From: an uncultured Methanolobus sp.
GTDB lineage: Archaea; Halobacteriota; Methanosarcinia; Methanosarcinales; Methanosarcinaceae
Direction of reading: 5' to 3'
Assembly (NCBI RefSeq): GCF_963667555.1
Contig: NZ_OY763421.1
Span: 2,001,562 to 2,065,561, forward strand
Length of the DNA: 64,000 bases
The translations under genes and the position numbers were made by a program. The first letter of the stretch is position 1, and every line of letters begins with the position of its first letter. The notes below the pieces were generated by a model, which was not told the origin of the DNA, did no database searches, and saw nothing but the letters and a program-made list of their open reading frames with translations. This document shows positions 8,812 through 18,341 of the stretch, piece by piece.

Positions 8812-9103
8812 TATTGAAATCGATGTGTACATAGAGCAACTTCATGAGTTGTTGCCGGAACTGGAAAGAAGATTCAACGTTAGAACTCTTGCAGTATTTG
8901 GCCCTTATGTCAGAAACGAACAAAACAAAAAAAGTGATATCGACTTGCTTGTAGATTATATTGAAATGCCCGGATTGCTTAGTTTTATGGAACTTGAGGA
9001 TCATCTTTCTGATACATTGGGAATTAAAGTTGAACTTCTACTCAAACCTGTCCTGAAACAAAAAGTTGGAAAAGACCTATTGAATGAGATAATACCAATA
9101 TAA
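8789..9103 (+). CDS. minimal nucleotidyltransferase (MNT), partner missing
   Basis: A 104-aa MNT-fold protein with the catalytic pattern G-x-Y-x-R-x8-D-I-D-L-L-V at about residues 35-52. In most members the pattern starts G-S; here it is G-P, an unusual change in the nucleotide loop. MNT proteins usually act with a HEPN ribonuclease partner as an antitoxin that AMPylates the toxin. No HEPN gene is adjacent: upstream is the DUF3795 gene and downstream a YwbE-like gene. It may be an orphan or work with a partner elsewhere. A second in-frame ATG lies at 8795. Confidence 0.75.
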   Translation: MLMENTGNIEIDVYIEQLHELLPELERRFNVRTLAVFGPYVRNEQNKKSDIDLLVDYIEMPGLLSFMELEDHLSDTLGIKVELLLKPVLKQKVGKDLLNEIIPI

Positions 9104-9147
9104 TCATCGACAAACAATCTTATATAATCTCAAACTCTCCTGTCACC

Positions 9148-9351
9148 ATGAATCCCGGAAGCTCACGAAAGAACATCAAAATCGGACTTTCTGTTGGAAT
9201 AGTCCTCAAACAGGACCAGAAAAGCGGCAAGATAACCAGAGGTATCGTCAAAAGGATCCTGACAAACTCCTCATCTCATCCACATGGAATAAAAGTTCAA
9301 CTGGAAGACGGCAATGTTGGAAGAGTAAAAGAGATCCACTCCAGTGAATAA
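9148..9351 (+). CDS. YwbE-like small protein (DUF2196)
   Basis: A 67-aa protein matching the YwbE family throughout: R-x2-I-x-I-G-x2-V-x-I-V-L-K-x-D-Q-x-S-G near the start and H-P-x-G-I-K-V-x-L-x-D-G-x-V-G-R-V near the end. These short beta-rich proteins are widespread in bacteria and archaea and their function is unknown. It stands alone with its own AT-rich leader. Confidence 0.85.
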   Translation: MNPGSSRKNIKIGLSVGIVLKQDQKSGKITRGIVKRILTNSSSHPHGIKVQLEDGNVGRVKEIHSSE

Positions 9352-9382
9352 CTTCACCGTAATTTAATTAACGTCCCCGTGA

Positions 9383-9571
9383 TCATTCATTCTTAGTATA
9401 GCATGCGAACATCTTATTGCAGCTAGTACATCTTGAACTGGATTTATATGCTGCTCCAAAATCATCCGGCTTCCCAGAAGTGACTGAAACACATACAATG
9501 CTTTGCCCCAATGGAACACCCGCAATAATATGGGAACCACATACAGGACATAAGACTTTTTCTAACTTCAT
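9383..9571 (-). CDS. small zinc-ribbon protein
   Basis: A 62-aa protein with two C-x2-C knuckles (C-P-V-C near residue 8 and C-T-S-C near residue 48), forming one zinc ribbon. GAGAGG lies about ten bases before the ATG. It faces the YwbE-like gene across a short convergent gap. No partner gene is evident. Confidence 0.5.
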   Translation of the reverse strand: MKLEKVLCPVCGSHIIAGVPLGQSIVCVSVTSGKPDDFGAAYKSSSRCTSCNKMFACYTKNE

Positions 9572-9714
9572 ACCTACATTCCTCTCTAGCTTAGCTTACG
9601 GAAAATGACCGTATAAAAAACAAGAATTAAAAAAAAGTTATATTGACAGATACAAGTCACGCCAAATCTATGGCAACATCGCATCTGTCTTAAATATATA
9701 ATTATGCAGAATAA

Positions 9715-10002
9715 TTAGTATCTCTTAGGAGGTCTGTGGTTCTGGAAACATTCCCTGCAATATACAGGTCTCTCACCTGATGGCTTGAAAGGAACTTCGG
9801 TCTCCTGTTTGCAGTCAGAGCAGATTGCCTTGTGCATTTCTCTTGGGCCATCGTTTGATCTGAAACCACCGCTGCCGCCTCTGTTGAAACCACCGCTGCC
9901 GCCTCTGCTGTTGTTTCCGCCTCTGTTGAAGCCGCCACTGCCGCCTCTGCTGTTGTTTCCGCCTCTGTTGTTGCTGCCTCTGTTGTTATCGTTAAATCCC
10001 AT
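9715..10002 (-). CDS. RGG-rich zinc-ribbon protein
   Basis: A 95-aa protein in two parts. Residues 1-50 are low-complexity repeats of R-G-G, S-G-G-F and N-N, including two near-identical direct repeats. Residues 58-90 form a zinc ribbon with C-S-D-C and C-R-E-C and end in a basic R-P-P-K-R-Y tail. RGG segments bind RNA, and the C-terminal ribbon resembles the CxxC-CxxC proteins common in methanogens. The direct repeats at DNA level (about 9867-9980) make length variation likely. Confidence 0.75.
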   Translation of the reverse strand: MGFNDNNRGSNNRGGNNSRGGSGGFNRGGNNSRGGSGGFNRGGSGGFRSNDGPREMHKAICSDCKQETEVPFKPSGERPVYCRECFQNHRPPKRY

Positions 10003-10305
10003 TGTATTTATCTCCTGAATTTTATGTAATATCGTTCGCTCATCAGAACCGAGATTGAAAATTATAGCATGACTAGTTACCCAGTCTTAACCAAATAGTC
10101 CATTTCGATACGACTACCTCTAACTGTCAAGCAATTGTAAAAAGAAGCACGCAAAAATAGAGTAATCCTTTGTTAAATCGTTGAGCAATCGAACTAGCCC
10201 ATAATAGTAGCACATGGTATAAATAACCGGTGCTATCAAGTCAGGAACATGAGAAACTAATCACATGTTCAAGAGAAACACAAGATAAATACAAGAGACA
10301 ATGCA
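10003..10305. other. intergenic region, nothing recognised
   Basis: About 300 bp between two minus-strand genes. It must hold the promoter and leader of the RGG zinc-ribbon gene; TCAGGAGATAAAT reads into its start. I see no ORF, RNA fold or repeat that stands out. Confidence 0.4.
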
Positions 10306-11232
10306 CTAGAAATTCAGCAAGTTCATAATCCCATGACAATTACAGGTTGTCGCAATAAAGAAAACACGATCCTCGGTCGAGCATTGATCCCTATTTAGAT
10401 TTAGAGATACTGACCTCACGTGCTCCATCAAGGAAAGCATATGTTCCTTGAAATCAACTCCCCTTATCCCGCCAATTCCCGGTTTCATCTGACAGCTTTC
10501 AAAGACCCAGCCCTTGTAAGAGGGCAGCAGTTTCCTGGCACAAGCCGTTATTGTTTCCGGCTTTTCCCTCTTGAAATTATAACAATACTCAGCAGGCCCC
10601 ATGCAGTTATCAGGACATATTTCACCCATCTTAGCGTATGAGAGCATGACCACTCCGTCCTTTATGGAACTGAACACCACAATGTTTTCGGGTAAAAGAG
10701 AAAGAATGCCGTTAAAGTATGCTGTCATTTTCTCATCGTTCTCATCAGTTTCATCAATCTGAACTGCTGAAATGAGACTTCCGGATGAAACAGAACCCTG
10801 CGAACCCAGCATATCGATAGCCATATTCACAACTGCATGTGTCGGCACGGCAGGAATTATGAACTCCGGGATTCCAGCTTCCAATATCTCAGGAACATTT
10901 CGAACATCCATACAATGGAAATAGATGTTACCGGACTTGGCTTTTGACTTGTGGAAATCCTCGATCAGACTGAAAAGTTCTTTCCGGTCAACAGTTACTG
11001 AACTGTCAGCGGCGCTGGCTGACCTGTCAACGTCAATGATAACAACAAAAGGGAAAGACTTCTCCTTAGCATATCTGGCAAAGTCACTTCCTATCTTTCC
11101 GCCACCAAGCACAAGGTAATAACCTTCTATGATAGGGAGGGATTTGAAATCTGTAATCTTTCTTTCCAGTAATGAAAGGAGTTCTGAATTCACAATAGTA
11201 ATGCATGACTTAACGTATATTAGCTTTTTCAA
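10306..11232 (-). CDS. conserved hypothetical protein, Rossmann-like N-terminus
   Basis: A 308-aa protein. About residues 40-75 read V-L-G-G-G-K-I-G followed by a hydrophobic strand ending in D-V-D, a pattern typical of a nucleotide-binding Rossmann unit (compare TrkA-N). Later parts contain a cysteine-bearing segment C-P-D-N-C-M-G-P-A-E-Y-C near residue 210. The apparent start is a TTG without ribosome site, directly next to repeat copy B; a GTG about 17 codons in is an alternative. I do not recognise the family. Confidence 0.6.
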   Translation of the reverse strand: MKKLIYVKSCITIVNSELLSLLERKITDFKSLPIIEGYYLVLGGGKIGSDFARYAKEKSFPFVVIIDVDRSASAADSSVTVDRKELFSLIEDFHKSKAKSGNIYFHCMDVRNVPEILEAGIPEFIIPAVPTHAVVNMAIDMLGSQGSVSSGSLISAVQIDETDENDEKMTAYFNGILSLLPENIVVFSSIKDGVVMLSYAKMGEICPDNCMGPAEYCYNFKREKPETITACARKLLPSYKGWVFESCQMKPGIGGIRGVDFKEHMLSLMEHVRSVSLNLNRDQCSTEDRVFFIATTCNCHGIMNLLNF

Positions 11233-11262
11233 ATATTACGGATATGAAAATGAACAAAAATA

Positions 11263-11635
11263 GGCTCTGTAGAAATCCTGCCATTAAAGATTTAAGGAAA
11301 ACAGGTTGATCTTGTCAGGTGTCTAAAAACTGAAATGAATGCAACAATTCTTTTTACAGAAGCGGATAAACGAGCCATATGCAACGGATAATTACATTGT
11401 TATCAGTTTGCAAGCTGATTCATCGTAAGTCGTGAATAACCTGGGTTATCCCGAAGGGTCCGGCGAAGCCGGCGTTTTCCCAACTGACTAATAAATGATA
11501 GGTGATATTTATAGAATATTTTTGTAGGAGCTTTGTAGCATTCTCTGCATAAATTAACAAACTATTTGATCAATCTTATGTATTGCAGCATTGGAACATG
11601 CCGCCTTTGGCGGATGGTTACCTACATAGCTAAAA
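11263..11635 (+). repeat. MITE-like dispersed repeat, copy B
   Basis: Same orientation as copy A. The left end begins GGCTCTGTAGAAATC (11263), which matches the reverse complement of the right end of copy E, followed by a related CATTAAA/AAGG segment. The CCCGAAGGGTCCGGCGAAG block lies at about 11451 and the GCCGCCTTTGGCGG hairpin at about 11599. The right end has drifted. It fills most of the 460-bp gap between two genes. Confidence 0.75.
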
Positions 11636-11691
11636 ATTCATCCAATGTATCTGAAACTAAAAAAATAGAGTGAAAAGAAAAAGAGAGCGAA

Positions 11692-14600
11692 TCACTTCTT
11701 CTTTTCCTTTGCCTCATCGATCTTTTTCTTAATATCTTCCTGTGCCTTCTTCATGTGAGGTTTTGCCTTCTCATATCCTTCCTTTGTCTGATGCGCAGCG
11801 AACTCAGCACCCTTTGCAGTATATTCCGCCGCCTTCTTTCCGGCTTCCTTTATCGCAGGCATGCCTTTCTCACTGAATTCATGCGAACCCTTTTTGATAA
11901 GTTCCTGAGCCTTTGTCTTGTTACCTGTTTTCTTCAGGATCAGCACACCAGCACCGGCAACCACACCAATAATAACAACAATAATAATTATTGGCAGCAG
12001 CCACAACAAAGGCAGACCTTTATCATCATCAGAGTCTGCACCTGAGATCTTTACATCAATTTCCGTACCAAGGTCTCCTTCATAAGCATAGGTTGGCTCA
12101 GTATCCTTATAGACGACATACTCCATGTCACCGGTGACACCTGTACTTTCAAGGGAGAACTTGTGCTCATCGAAATACTCATCCGGCTCTTCCAGTTTGC
12201 TGATAAGTTCCTGATTACTGATGCTATACACATCTTCGGCAGTGTACTCCACTGAATAAGGTTCGATGCTGATCAGGGCAGGAACATCAGAAGGAAGCGG
12301 TTGCACATATAGCAGACCATCCCTCAGGTCAACAACGTATTCATAGTCATTACCGTAGCCTGAATCGAGATAGTGCACCTTTACACGATACTGGTTTACC
12401 TCATCATCTTTTACTTTCAGGTAAGCACCATCAAGCCTTACAGCAGTGCTCCTGTTCATCCTTTCGTAATTGGCAGCTTTTCCAATGATCATGCCTTTCT
12501 TGTACTCGATCTCTGAAGTAGAATTAAAACATCCAAGATCAAAGAAGAACTCTCCAACATCATATCTTCCATTATTGTTGCCATCCCTGAAACCCTCAAA
12601 ATCGTCCCTTAAGCTATTGCCCTCTGTAGTATCAATAAAGAAACCGTGCTCAATGAACAGTTTATCTATCTCGTCAGCCTTGCTGGGATTAGCCTCTTTG
12701 AATGCTACATAATAATCATAGAAATCGTTCCTCTGGACCTTGAGAACTGACCATATGTTCTCAACTGACATGGTTAAAGAGTCACCATTATCATTATTGG
12801 AGTCGTACATATCCCAGAGCAGGGAAGCAACTGCAAATTCCTCATCGTAACCCTTGCCGTCCCATGGATGATAATTATTCTCAAGACTTCCAAATGACGC
12901 ATAGACATCGGACTTTGTCTGCCCGTCTGCCGGATTACTGTCGCCCCATTTATCGGACATCACAAGAGCCATGAATTCGGCAAACCCCTCTTCAAACGAG
13001 TCACCGGTGTTAGGATTAAGGAAACCGTCATGGTTTGCGTTTCCTTCCACCTTGCTGCCTTTTGTCCAGTCACCATAGGTCGCAAACATCAGATGATGGG
13101 CGAACTCATGATACTCGCGGTTCTTCGGCCTGTTGGAATTTGAATATCCTGCATCGTTGGATGAGATAAATATCACAGACCTTCCAGGAGAATAGAGAGT
13201 ATCCTCGTCATCGTTACCTACTAGCACTTCCACCGGCAGTTTATAGCTTATGTTGGCTCCAAGGTCGGTAATACAGAAATCCACTGCTTCGGCCGTATGA
13301 GAATAGATCACACCAAGGCTTTTCAGATCAGCGAGATCACCGGTACTGCTTTCTCCATCACGTCCCCCTGAACCATCCAGACGGACATGGATCTCAACAT
13401 CCCCCTTGTCTATGATAGACAATTTCTGGTAGTACCAGACAATTTGATACCCGTTTCTTCCAAGATCATAAACCTCAAAGTAGTTCTTGTCATCCCTTTC
13501 ATAGGAAAAGGTCACTATGAAGCTAACCTCTACATCATTTTCATCTTCATCCAGCTTAATGGATATGGGCATCTGGAAATCCCCGTGCTCGTCAGTTCTG
13601 CCTGTGAAAAACTCCTCCTTTACCTTTGCTTTCAATTTAACGTAAGGCAGTGGATTTCCATCTGCATCACTAACAGAACCGGTTATGTAAATGGTCTCAG
13701 GACCAGAGGTAGGCAGATTTGTTTCGAACGTTGAAGGATAAGAACCACCGGCAGAGCCAACGGAAGTATAACGCTGACTGAGGACTATCTTATGGAACTC
13801 GTCAAGCGTTTCACCTGCAAATGCATCAGGATCTTCCTGGTCCTGCATTACCTTGCTCAAAGCACCATTGTATAAAAGAAAATCATTGATGACTATCTCA
13901 TAAGTGTAGGAAGCTGAAACGGTATAGACTTCATAAGGGTCACCATTATCGTTATATTTTGTATGTTCTGACTTTGTAACGGTGTACGTATAGTAACCTT
14001 CGGATGTACCCTTTTCCCCGAATGTACCGTAACTATAGCTTGAAACTTCCATGCCTTCCTCGGGGTTTGTAAGGTATTCCTTTGGAATGAACTTACATAG
14101 AAGGTAGTCATCGTTTATAGGGCCATAACAGCGTCCCCTGCTGAAAGAGCCTGAATACGACTGGAGAGGAACATAAAAATGATTTGCGTCAGGGTCCATC
14201 CTGTATGAGAATGAAGGTGTCCAGCTTAGCTTATCCCAATTCTCTGTTTTAAAATCCCCGTCAGGCACATCAGGAAGTTCGGCATAGAAACTTACAGGTG
14301 AAGCATAAACCTGTTTTGATACTTTGCAAATATCACCATAATAGGTACCCCAGTCTGGATATTTTTCATACATCTCGTCCGTGTCGCCATAGAACTGAAA
14401 ACTTAAAGTAGCAAGCTCATCGTCTTCCCTGACACCGGAGAACATTATGGCATCAAAAACAAGCTCATCCTGGCCTGCGTACTCGATCTCATTGGGTTCA
14501 TACTGATCATAAGGCCATTTCAGCATGATATTCCCATACGTAGTGAGGTCGATAGTTTTTGTAAGCTCTTTTACCAGAGGATCATCAATTATGAGTTTCA

Positions 14601-14718
14601 CCTGGAATATCTCGCCTGAAACCACATTATCAGGCATCTCTATCCTTACACCTTCGGCTGCAAGCGCCTGAGGACAGAGCATGAGTAATAGCATTATCAC
14701 TAGAATATATTTTTTCAA
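11692..14718 (-). CDS. secreted, membrane-anchored zincin-type metalloprotease
   Basis: A protein of about 1008 aa. I start at the TTG at 14718 because GGGTGGT lies just before it and it gives a compact signal peptide (M-K-K-Y-I-L-V-I then a leucine-rich core ending A-L-A-A). Extracellular beta-sandwich regions fill the first 450 residues, including a G-N-P-L-P carboxypeptidase-regulatory-like repeat near 370. A zinc site H-E-F-A-H-H is at about 537-542 with E-G-F-A-E-F some 40 residues on, as in gluzincins. A transmembrane helix lies near 900-925, followed by a lysine-rich helical tail of about 80 residues that would face the cytoplasm. Substrate unknown. Confidence 0.75.
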   Translation of the reverse strand: MKKYILVIMLLLMLCPQALAAEGVRIEMPDNVVSGEIFQVKLIIDDPLVKELTKTIDLTTYGNIMLKWPYDQYEPNEIEYAGQDELVFDAIMFSGVREDDELATLSFQFYGDTDEMYEKYPDWGTYYGDICKVSKQVYASPVSFYAELPDVPDGDFKTENWDKLSWTPSFSYRMDPDANHFYVPLQSYSGSFSRGRCYGPINDDYLLCKFIPKEYLTNPEEGMEVSSYSYGTFGEKGTSEGYYTYTVTKSEHTKYNDNGDPYEVYTVSASYTYEIVINDFLLYNGALSKVMQDQEDPDAFAGETLDEFHKIVLSQRYTSVGSAGGSYPSTFETNLPTSGPETIYITGSVSDADGNPLPYVKLKAKVKEEFFTGRTDEHGDFQMPISIKLDEDENDVEVSFIVTFSYERDDKNYFEVYDLGRNGYQIVWYYQKLSIIDKGDVEIHVRLDGSGGRDGESSTGDLADLKSLGVIYSHTAEAVDFCITDLGANISYKLPVEVLVGNDDEDTLYSPGRSVIFISSNDAGYSNSNRPKNREYHEFAHHLMFATYGDWTKGSKVEGNANHDGFLNPNTGDSFEEGFAEFMALVMSDKWGDSNPADGQTKSDVYASFGSLENNYHPWDGKGYDEEFAVASLLWDMYDSNNDNGDSLTMSVENIWSVLKVQRNDFYDYYVAFKEANPSKADEIDKLFIEHGFFIDTTEGNSLRDDFEGFRDGNNNGRYDVGEFFFDLGCFNSTSEIEYKKGMIIGKAANYERMNRSTAVRLDGAYLKVKDDEVNQYRVKVHYLDSGYGNDYEYVVDLRDGLLYVQPLPSDVPALISIEPYSVEYTAEDVYSISNQELISKLEEPDEYFDEHKFSLESTGVTGDMEYVVYKDTEPTYAYEGDLGTEIDVKISGADSDDDKGLPLLWLLPIIIIVVIIGVVAGAGVLILKKTGNKTKAQELIKKGSHEFSEKGMPAIKEAGKKAAEYTAKGAEFAAHQTKEGYEKAKPHMKKAQEDIKKKIDEAKEKKK

Positions 14719-14905
14719 TTTACCACCCTTTTTAGAGAATATATCCCGGACTGAAACCACAAGTCAAAACTGCACACAAAGCAGCTCAGGTGGCTTTAAA
14801 AAATGAACAGAACAAACGGGTCCAGCTATTATCCCGGTTTCTGAAAATAAATCAGGCCAGAACGTTGTTATAAGTTACATTGAACAAAATCAGATTAGGC
14901 AGGGA

Positions 14906-15376
14906 TTATTTAACCCTGCTGCCGTATATAGCCTGCAAATGTCCCTTTGGATCAAAATCAGTCTTATACTTCATTTTTCCTGAATCTGACTGGATGATGA
15001 ACTCCCAGGTTGTGTGACTTATGCCATCGTCGTCAGTACGTGTTTTTTTGTTGACCTTTACTGAACTGATGGTTGAATTGGGGATTGCAAAGTTTGCTTT
15101 ATCCTCGCCCAGAGCGGTCTGTGCACTCATTCCGGCATACCTTTCAGCATACTTGTTAGCGCCTGATATCTGTGCACCCCACTGACCAAAGAAACCTTTG
15201 CCGTCAGCTTTAGCCTGTGCGCGTGAATCTTTTATGACCTGATTCAGCATTGCACGTGTAACCTTGGCAAAAATGGTAGTATCAGGTGTTGCTATCAAAC
15301 TGAACATATCATAAGACATACCCAGCATCTTACTTTTCTTGACATTAGGAATAATTCCGATAATTTCATCGTCCAT
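14906..15376 (-). CDS. hypothetical protein, PH-like
   Basis: A 156-aa soluble protein starting M-D-D-E-I-I-G. The start at 15376 is chosen because AAGGAGGGT sits five bases upstream; a longer frame from 15394 would bury that site. Alternating beta strands in the N-terminal and C-terminal thirds (for example I-S-S-V-K-V and W-E-F-I-I-Q-S) around a helical middle suggest a PH-like or bPH fold. It is a single gene between the metalloprotease and a histidine kinase. No function assigned. Confidence 0.6.
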   Translation of the reverse strand: MDDEIIGIIPNVKKSKMLGMSYDMFSLIATPDTTIFAKVTRAMLNQVIKDSRAQAKADGKGFFGQWGAQISGANKYAERYAGMSAQTALGEDKANFAIPNSTISSVKVNKKTRTDDDGISHTTWEFIIQSDSGKMKYKTDFDPKGHLQAIYGSRVK

Positions 15377-15523
15377 AAGAACCCTCCTTGGCATCTATTA
15401 ATTGAGATCATTGTACCATTCAGTTAACAACCATAGATGACGATAAATTAGAGTATAATTAGATAAATATATAAAGATTGTCTTTTTGACCCGGCTAAAA
15501 AAACACAAATACGGAACAGGAAG

Positions 15524-16495
15524 TCATTCTGCGTCCTGCACATATGGAATTGAGAAATAGAAAGTTGTTCCTACACCGACTTCTGATTCAAAGGTCATGG
15601 AGCCTCCCAGAAGTTCTGTGAGAGATTTTGAGATCGACATGCCAAGACCTGTACCTTTGTATTTTCTTGTGGAAGCATCGTGGGCCTGCCTGAATCTTCC
15701 AAAAACACATTCGTAATGGTCTTCCTGAATGCCAATACCAGTATCAGAAACGTAGAACATCATGAAACCATCTTTAATATCATAACCAAATTCAACTTTG
15801 CCTTTTTCTGTAAACTTCATGGCATTGCCGAGGAGATTATTAAATATCTGTCTAAGGCGGTGTTCATCGCAGTAAAGCATGCTGCTTTCATCATCAATGT
15901 TCTTTACAAGAATTAGATCTACAGGCGGCTCTTTGGATTCGAACTGGATTTTGAAAAGTGAGTAAATCTCATCAAGCATAGCATTGATGCTGAACCTTTC
16001 TTTGTGTATTACAAGCTGGTCTGCTTCTATTTTTGATGTATCAAGTATATCGTCTATTATGAGGAGTAAGCGCTCTCCACTCTTTTTGATAAGACTGGCA
16101 TAATGACTGCATTTTTCATCAGGAGAAGAAACGACGATAAGTTGTGAGAATCCCAGTATTCCATTGAGTGGAGTTCTTAGCTCATGACTCATGTTGGATA
16201 AAAACTGTGATTTTAAAAGGTCTGCATCTTCTGCTTTTTCTTTTGCAGCTATCAGGTCAGCCTGTGTATTCTTGAGTATTCTGCGATTGACCAGAAGAAG
16301 AGAGATGAGAATGAACTGGATGATCAGTGCGATTATGATTATATAAAGTTCTGTCCTGTACTGGTCAAAAAATGAAATACTGCCCTCTGGAGAACTGCTT
16401 GCTAAGGCAGATACTGTTAATATCCGGGAGAAAGAGAAAAGAGTGACTGTAACAAATAGAATAAATGCACTTGCAAATCTCTTTTCTGAAAACAT
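15524..16495 (-). CDS. membrane sensor histidine kinase
   Basis: A 323-aa kinase. Two hydrophobic helices (about 8-30 and 50-70) flank a short external loop, so there is almost no extracellular sensor. HisKA follows with the H-box S-H-E-L-R-T-P-L-N-G near residue 107. The ATPase domain has the N-box (N-N-L-L-G-N-A-M-K-F), G1 (D-T-G-I-G-I) and G2 (G-T-G-L-G-M) motifs. No response regulator is next to it, as is common for methanogen kinases. It is monocistronic. Confidence 0.88.
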   Translation of the reverse strand: MFSEKRFASAFILFVTVTLFSFSRILTVSALASSSPEGSISFFDQYRTELYIIIIALIIQFILISLLLVNRRILKNTQADLIAAKEKAEDADLLKSQFLSNMSHELRTPLNGILGFSQLIVVSSPDEKCSHYASLIKKSGERLLLIIDDILDTSKIEADQLVIHKERFSINAMLDEIYSLFKIQFESKEPPVDLILVKNIDDESSMLYCDEHRLRQIFNNLLGNAMKFTEKGKVEFGYDIKDGFMMFYVSDTGIGIQEDHYECVFGRFRQAHDASTRKYKGTGLGMSISKSLTELLGGSMTFESEVGVGTTFYFSIPYVQDAE

Positions 16496-16686
16496 GATAT
16501 CTTCTTCTCTAAATACTGGACATTGTAATTAACACATATTTCCATACATATCGATATTATATAAACAATTCATTTTTAAAATAGATACAGTGTCATTTCC
16601 CAGCCACCCGGGATACCACAAAAACATTATACTCCCGGATAAATAAACGGGTTCCATCAAGCAGAAAGGAAACATGTGACCTACAG

Positions 16687-17514
16687 ATGACAGAGCAAGT
16701 AAAAAACACAGAGCAAAGCAGTGAAAATATGCCTGAATCCCTTGTTGAAATGGAAAATATAGTTGTCAGGAAAAATGGCAGACTCATCCTTGATTCCATT
16801 GATTTCAAGATCAAAAAAGGCGAGAATATAGCTATCATCGGACCAAACGGCTCCGGCAAGTCATCTATCATCAAAACCATTATCGGAGATTACAGACCAA
16901 TTGCAGACACAAAGGGAATGACATTCAGGATCATGGAGAAGGACAGGTGGGTGATCTCTGACCTGAAGAAACTCCTTGGAATCGTTTCAGGTGACCTTCA
17001 GCTTGACTATACAAGAGACATTTCAGTAGTTGAAGTTGTCCTTTCCGGTTTTTTCAGCAGCATTGGCATCTATCCTAACATGAAAATTGAACCTTACATG
17101 CTGCAAAGGACAGCAGATATCATTGATTTTCTTGAGATCAGACACCTTGCCAGCAAGAACATATCCCACCTCTCAACCGGCGAAGCAAGAAGAGTCCTCA
17201 TCGGAAGAGCACTTGTCCACGACCCCATGATTCTTGTTCTGGATGAGCCAACAAACAGCCTTGACCTGAAAAGCAAGCATGTGTTCAGGGAAACTGTGAG
17301 TAAGATCGCTTCTGCCGGAAAGAGCATAATCCTTGTAACCCACGACCTTGAGGATATTGTTCCTGAAATCAACCGTGCGGTTCTCCTGAAGGACGGCAGG
17401 ATATTTGCAGACGGAGATATTGAGGATATACTTACTGCTGAGAAGCTGACGGAGTTATTCGGTATTCCGGTAGAGGTTGGTAAGGATAAGGGATATTATC
17501 ATGCATGGTGCTGA
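16687..17514 (+). CDS. ABC transporter ATP-binding protein, ModF/molybdate-like
   Basis: A 275-aa ABC ATPase: Walker A G-P-N-G-S-G-K-S-S near residue 58, signature L-S-T-G-E-A near 161, Walker B L-V-L-D-E-P near 184, then the H-loop V-T-H-D near 220. The signature L-S-T-G-E and the solitary location recall the stand-alone ATPases related to ModF. No permease gene is adjacent. A second ATG at 16732 may be the real start. A decayed partial copy of its 3' part lies 540 bp downstream. Confidence 0.8.
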   Translation: MTEQVKNTEQSSENMPESLVEMENIVVRKNGRLILDSIDFKIKKGENIAIIGPNGSGKSSIIKTIIGDYRPIADTKGMTFRIMEKDRWVISDLKKLLGIVSGDLQLDYTRDISVVEVVLSGFFSSIGIYPNMKIEPYMLQRTADIIDFLEIRHLASKNISHLSTGEARRVLIGRALVHDPMILVLDEPTNSLDLKSKHVFRETVSKIASAGKSIILVTHDLEDIVPEINRAVLLKDGRIFADGDIEDILTAEKLTELFGIPVEVGKDKGYYHAWC

Positions 17515-17723
17515 GTACGGTTTTATTTTCACAAACTTTAAATAAAAAAAATAATGATAAATGATACATTTCATAAAAGTTGCACCAACTGACATGAAAA
17601 TTAATAAACTATGATATTGCCTGACAAATTTTAATAACTAGTACTACATAATTTTGTTGTTTAAAATAAATATGTAGGCTTTGTAGACATAAATGAAAGA
17701 GATAAGATGATGGTGGGGAAGTT

Positions 17724-18011
17724 ATGAGTGAAAAGAGAGAGATTAATCCAGGAACCGCAATGTTAATAGAAATTATTGGTTCTTTATTTTGCCTGTTAGG
17801 ATTGGGGTGGATATACTCCGGTAAGGGAGTAATTGGACTGTTGCTGCTAGTAGGATATTGGATATTTGTAATTGTTGAAGTCTTTATAATTATTCCTTTA
17901 TTGGCATTTGTAACTTTAGGGCTTGGAGCTATGCTATATTTTTTACTTCCGATCCAAAATATCATAGTTGGTGCAATTTCAGGTTTGGTTGTAAAAGGAA
18001 ATCTGGAGTAA
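17724..18011 (+). CDS. TM2-like small membrane protein
   Basis: A 95-aa protein with three hydrophobic helices. The G-x-G-W-I-Y-S-G-K-x2-I-G segment near residue 35 resembles the turn of TM2-domain proteins. GGTGGGGAAG precedes the ATG. It sits between the intact ABC ATPase gene and that gene's decayed copy, so the copy may have been separated by insertion of this stretch. No function known. Confidence 0.55.
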   Translation: MSEKREINPGTAMLIEIIGSLFCLLGLGWIYSGKGVIGLLLLVGYWIFVIVEVFIIIPLLAFVTLGLGAMLYFLLPIQNIIVGAISGLVVKGNLE

Positions 18012-18050
18012 ATATTCAGTAAAACGGTACTTGCAAGCTTTGCATCCATA

Positions 18051-18158
18051 CAGCCTTGACCTGAAAAGCAAGCATGTTTTCAGGTAAACTGTATGGATTA
18101 TTTGGTATTCCTGTTGAGGTTGGTAAGGATAAGGGATATTATCATGCTTGGTGTTGAA
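18051..18158 (+). pseudogene. remnant of the upstream ABC ATPase gene
   Basis: Two blocks repeat the ABC gene. 18051-18094 matches 17256-17299 (Walker B region onward) with only a few changes, and about 18096-18158 matches 17452-17514, including the last codons and stop. About 150 bp between the blocks is missing. The junction also makes a hairpin, CCTGAAAA to TTTTCAGG. The remnant cannot be translated as a useful protein. Confidence 0.85.
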
Positions 18159-18341
18159 AGAGCACTGATATTCATTTTTTAATGTATATTTGACTATCAT
18201 AAAGATGAAGAGTCTGCAACTCATTGTCTTTTATCATAATTCTTTGCTTGAACCAACTTATTTTTTACCCGTAATAAAAGGAACTATATTATATAATTTA
18301 AACAAATAATCTAATAAAGCATACTTTTCATATGAGCATAT

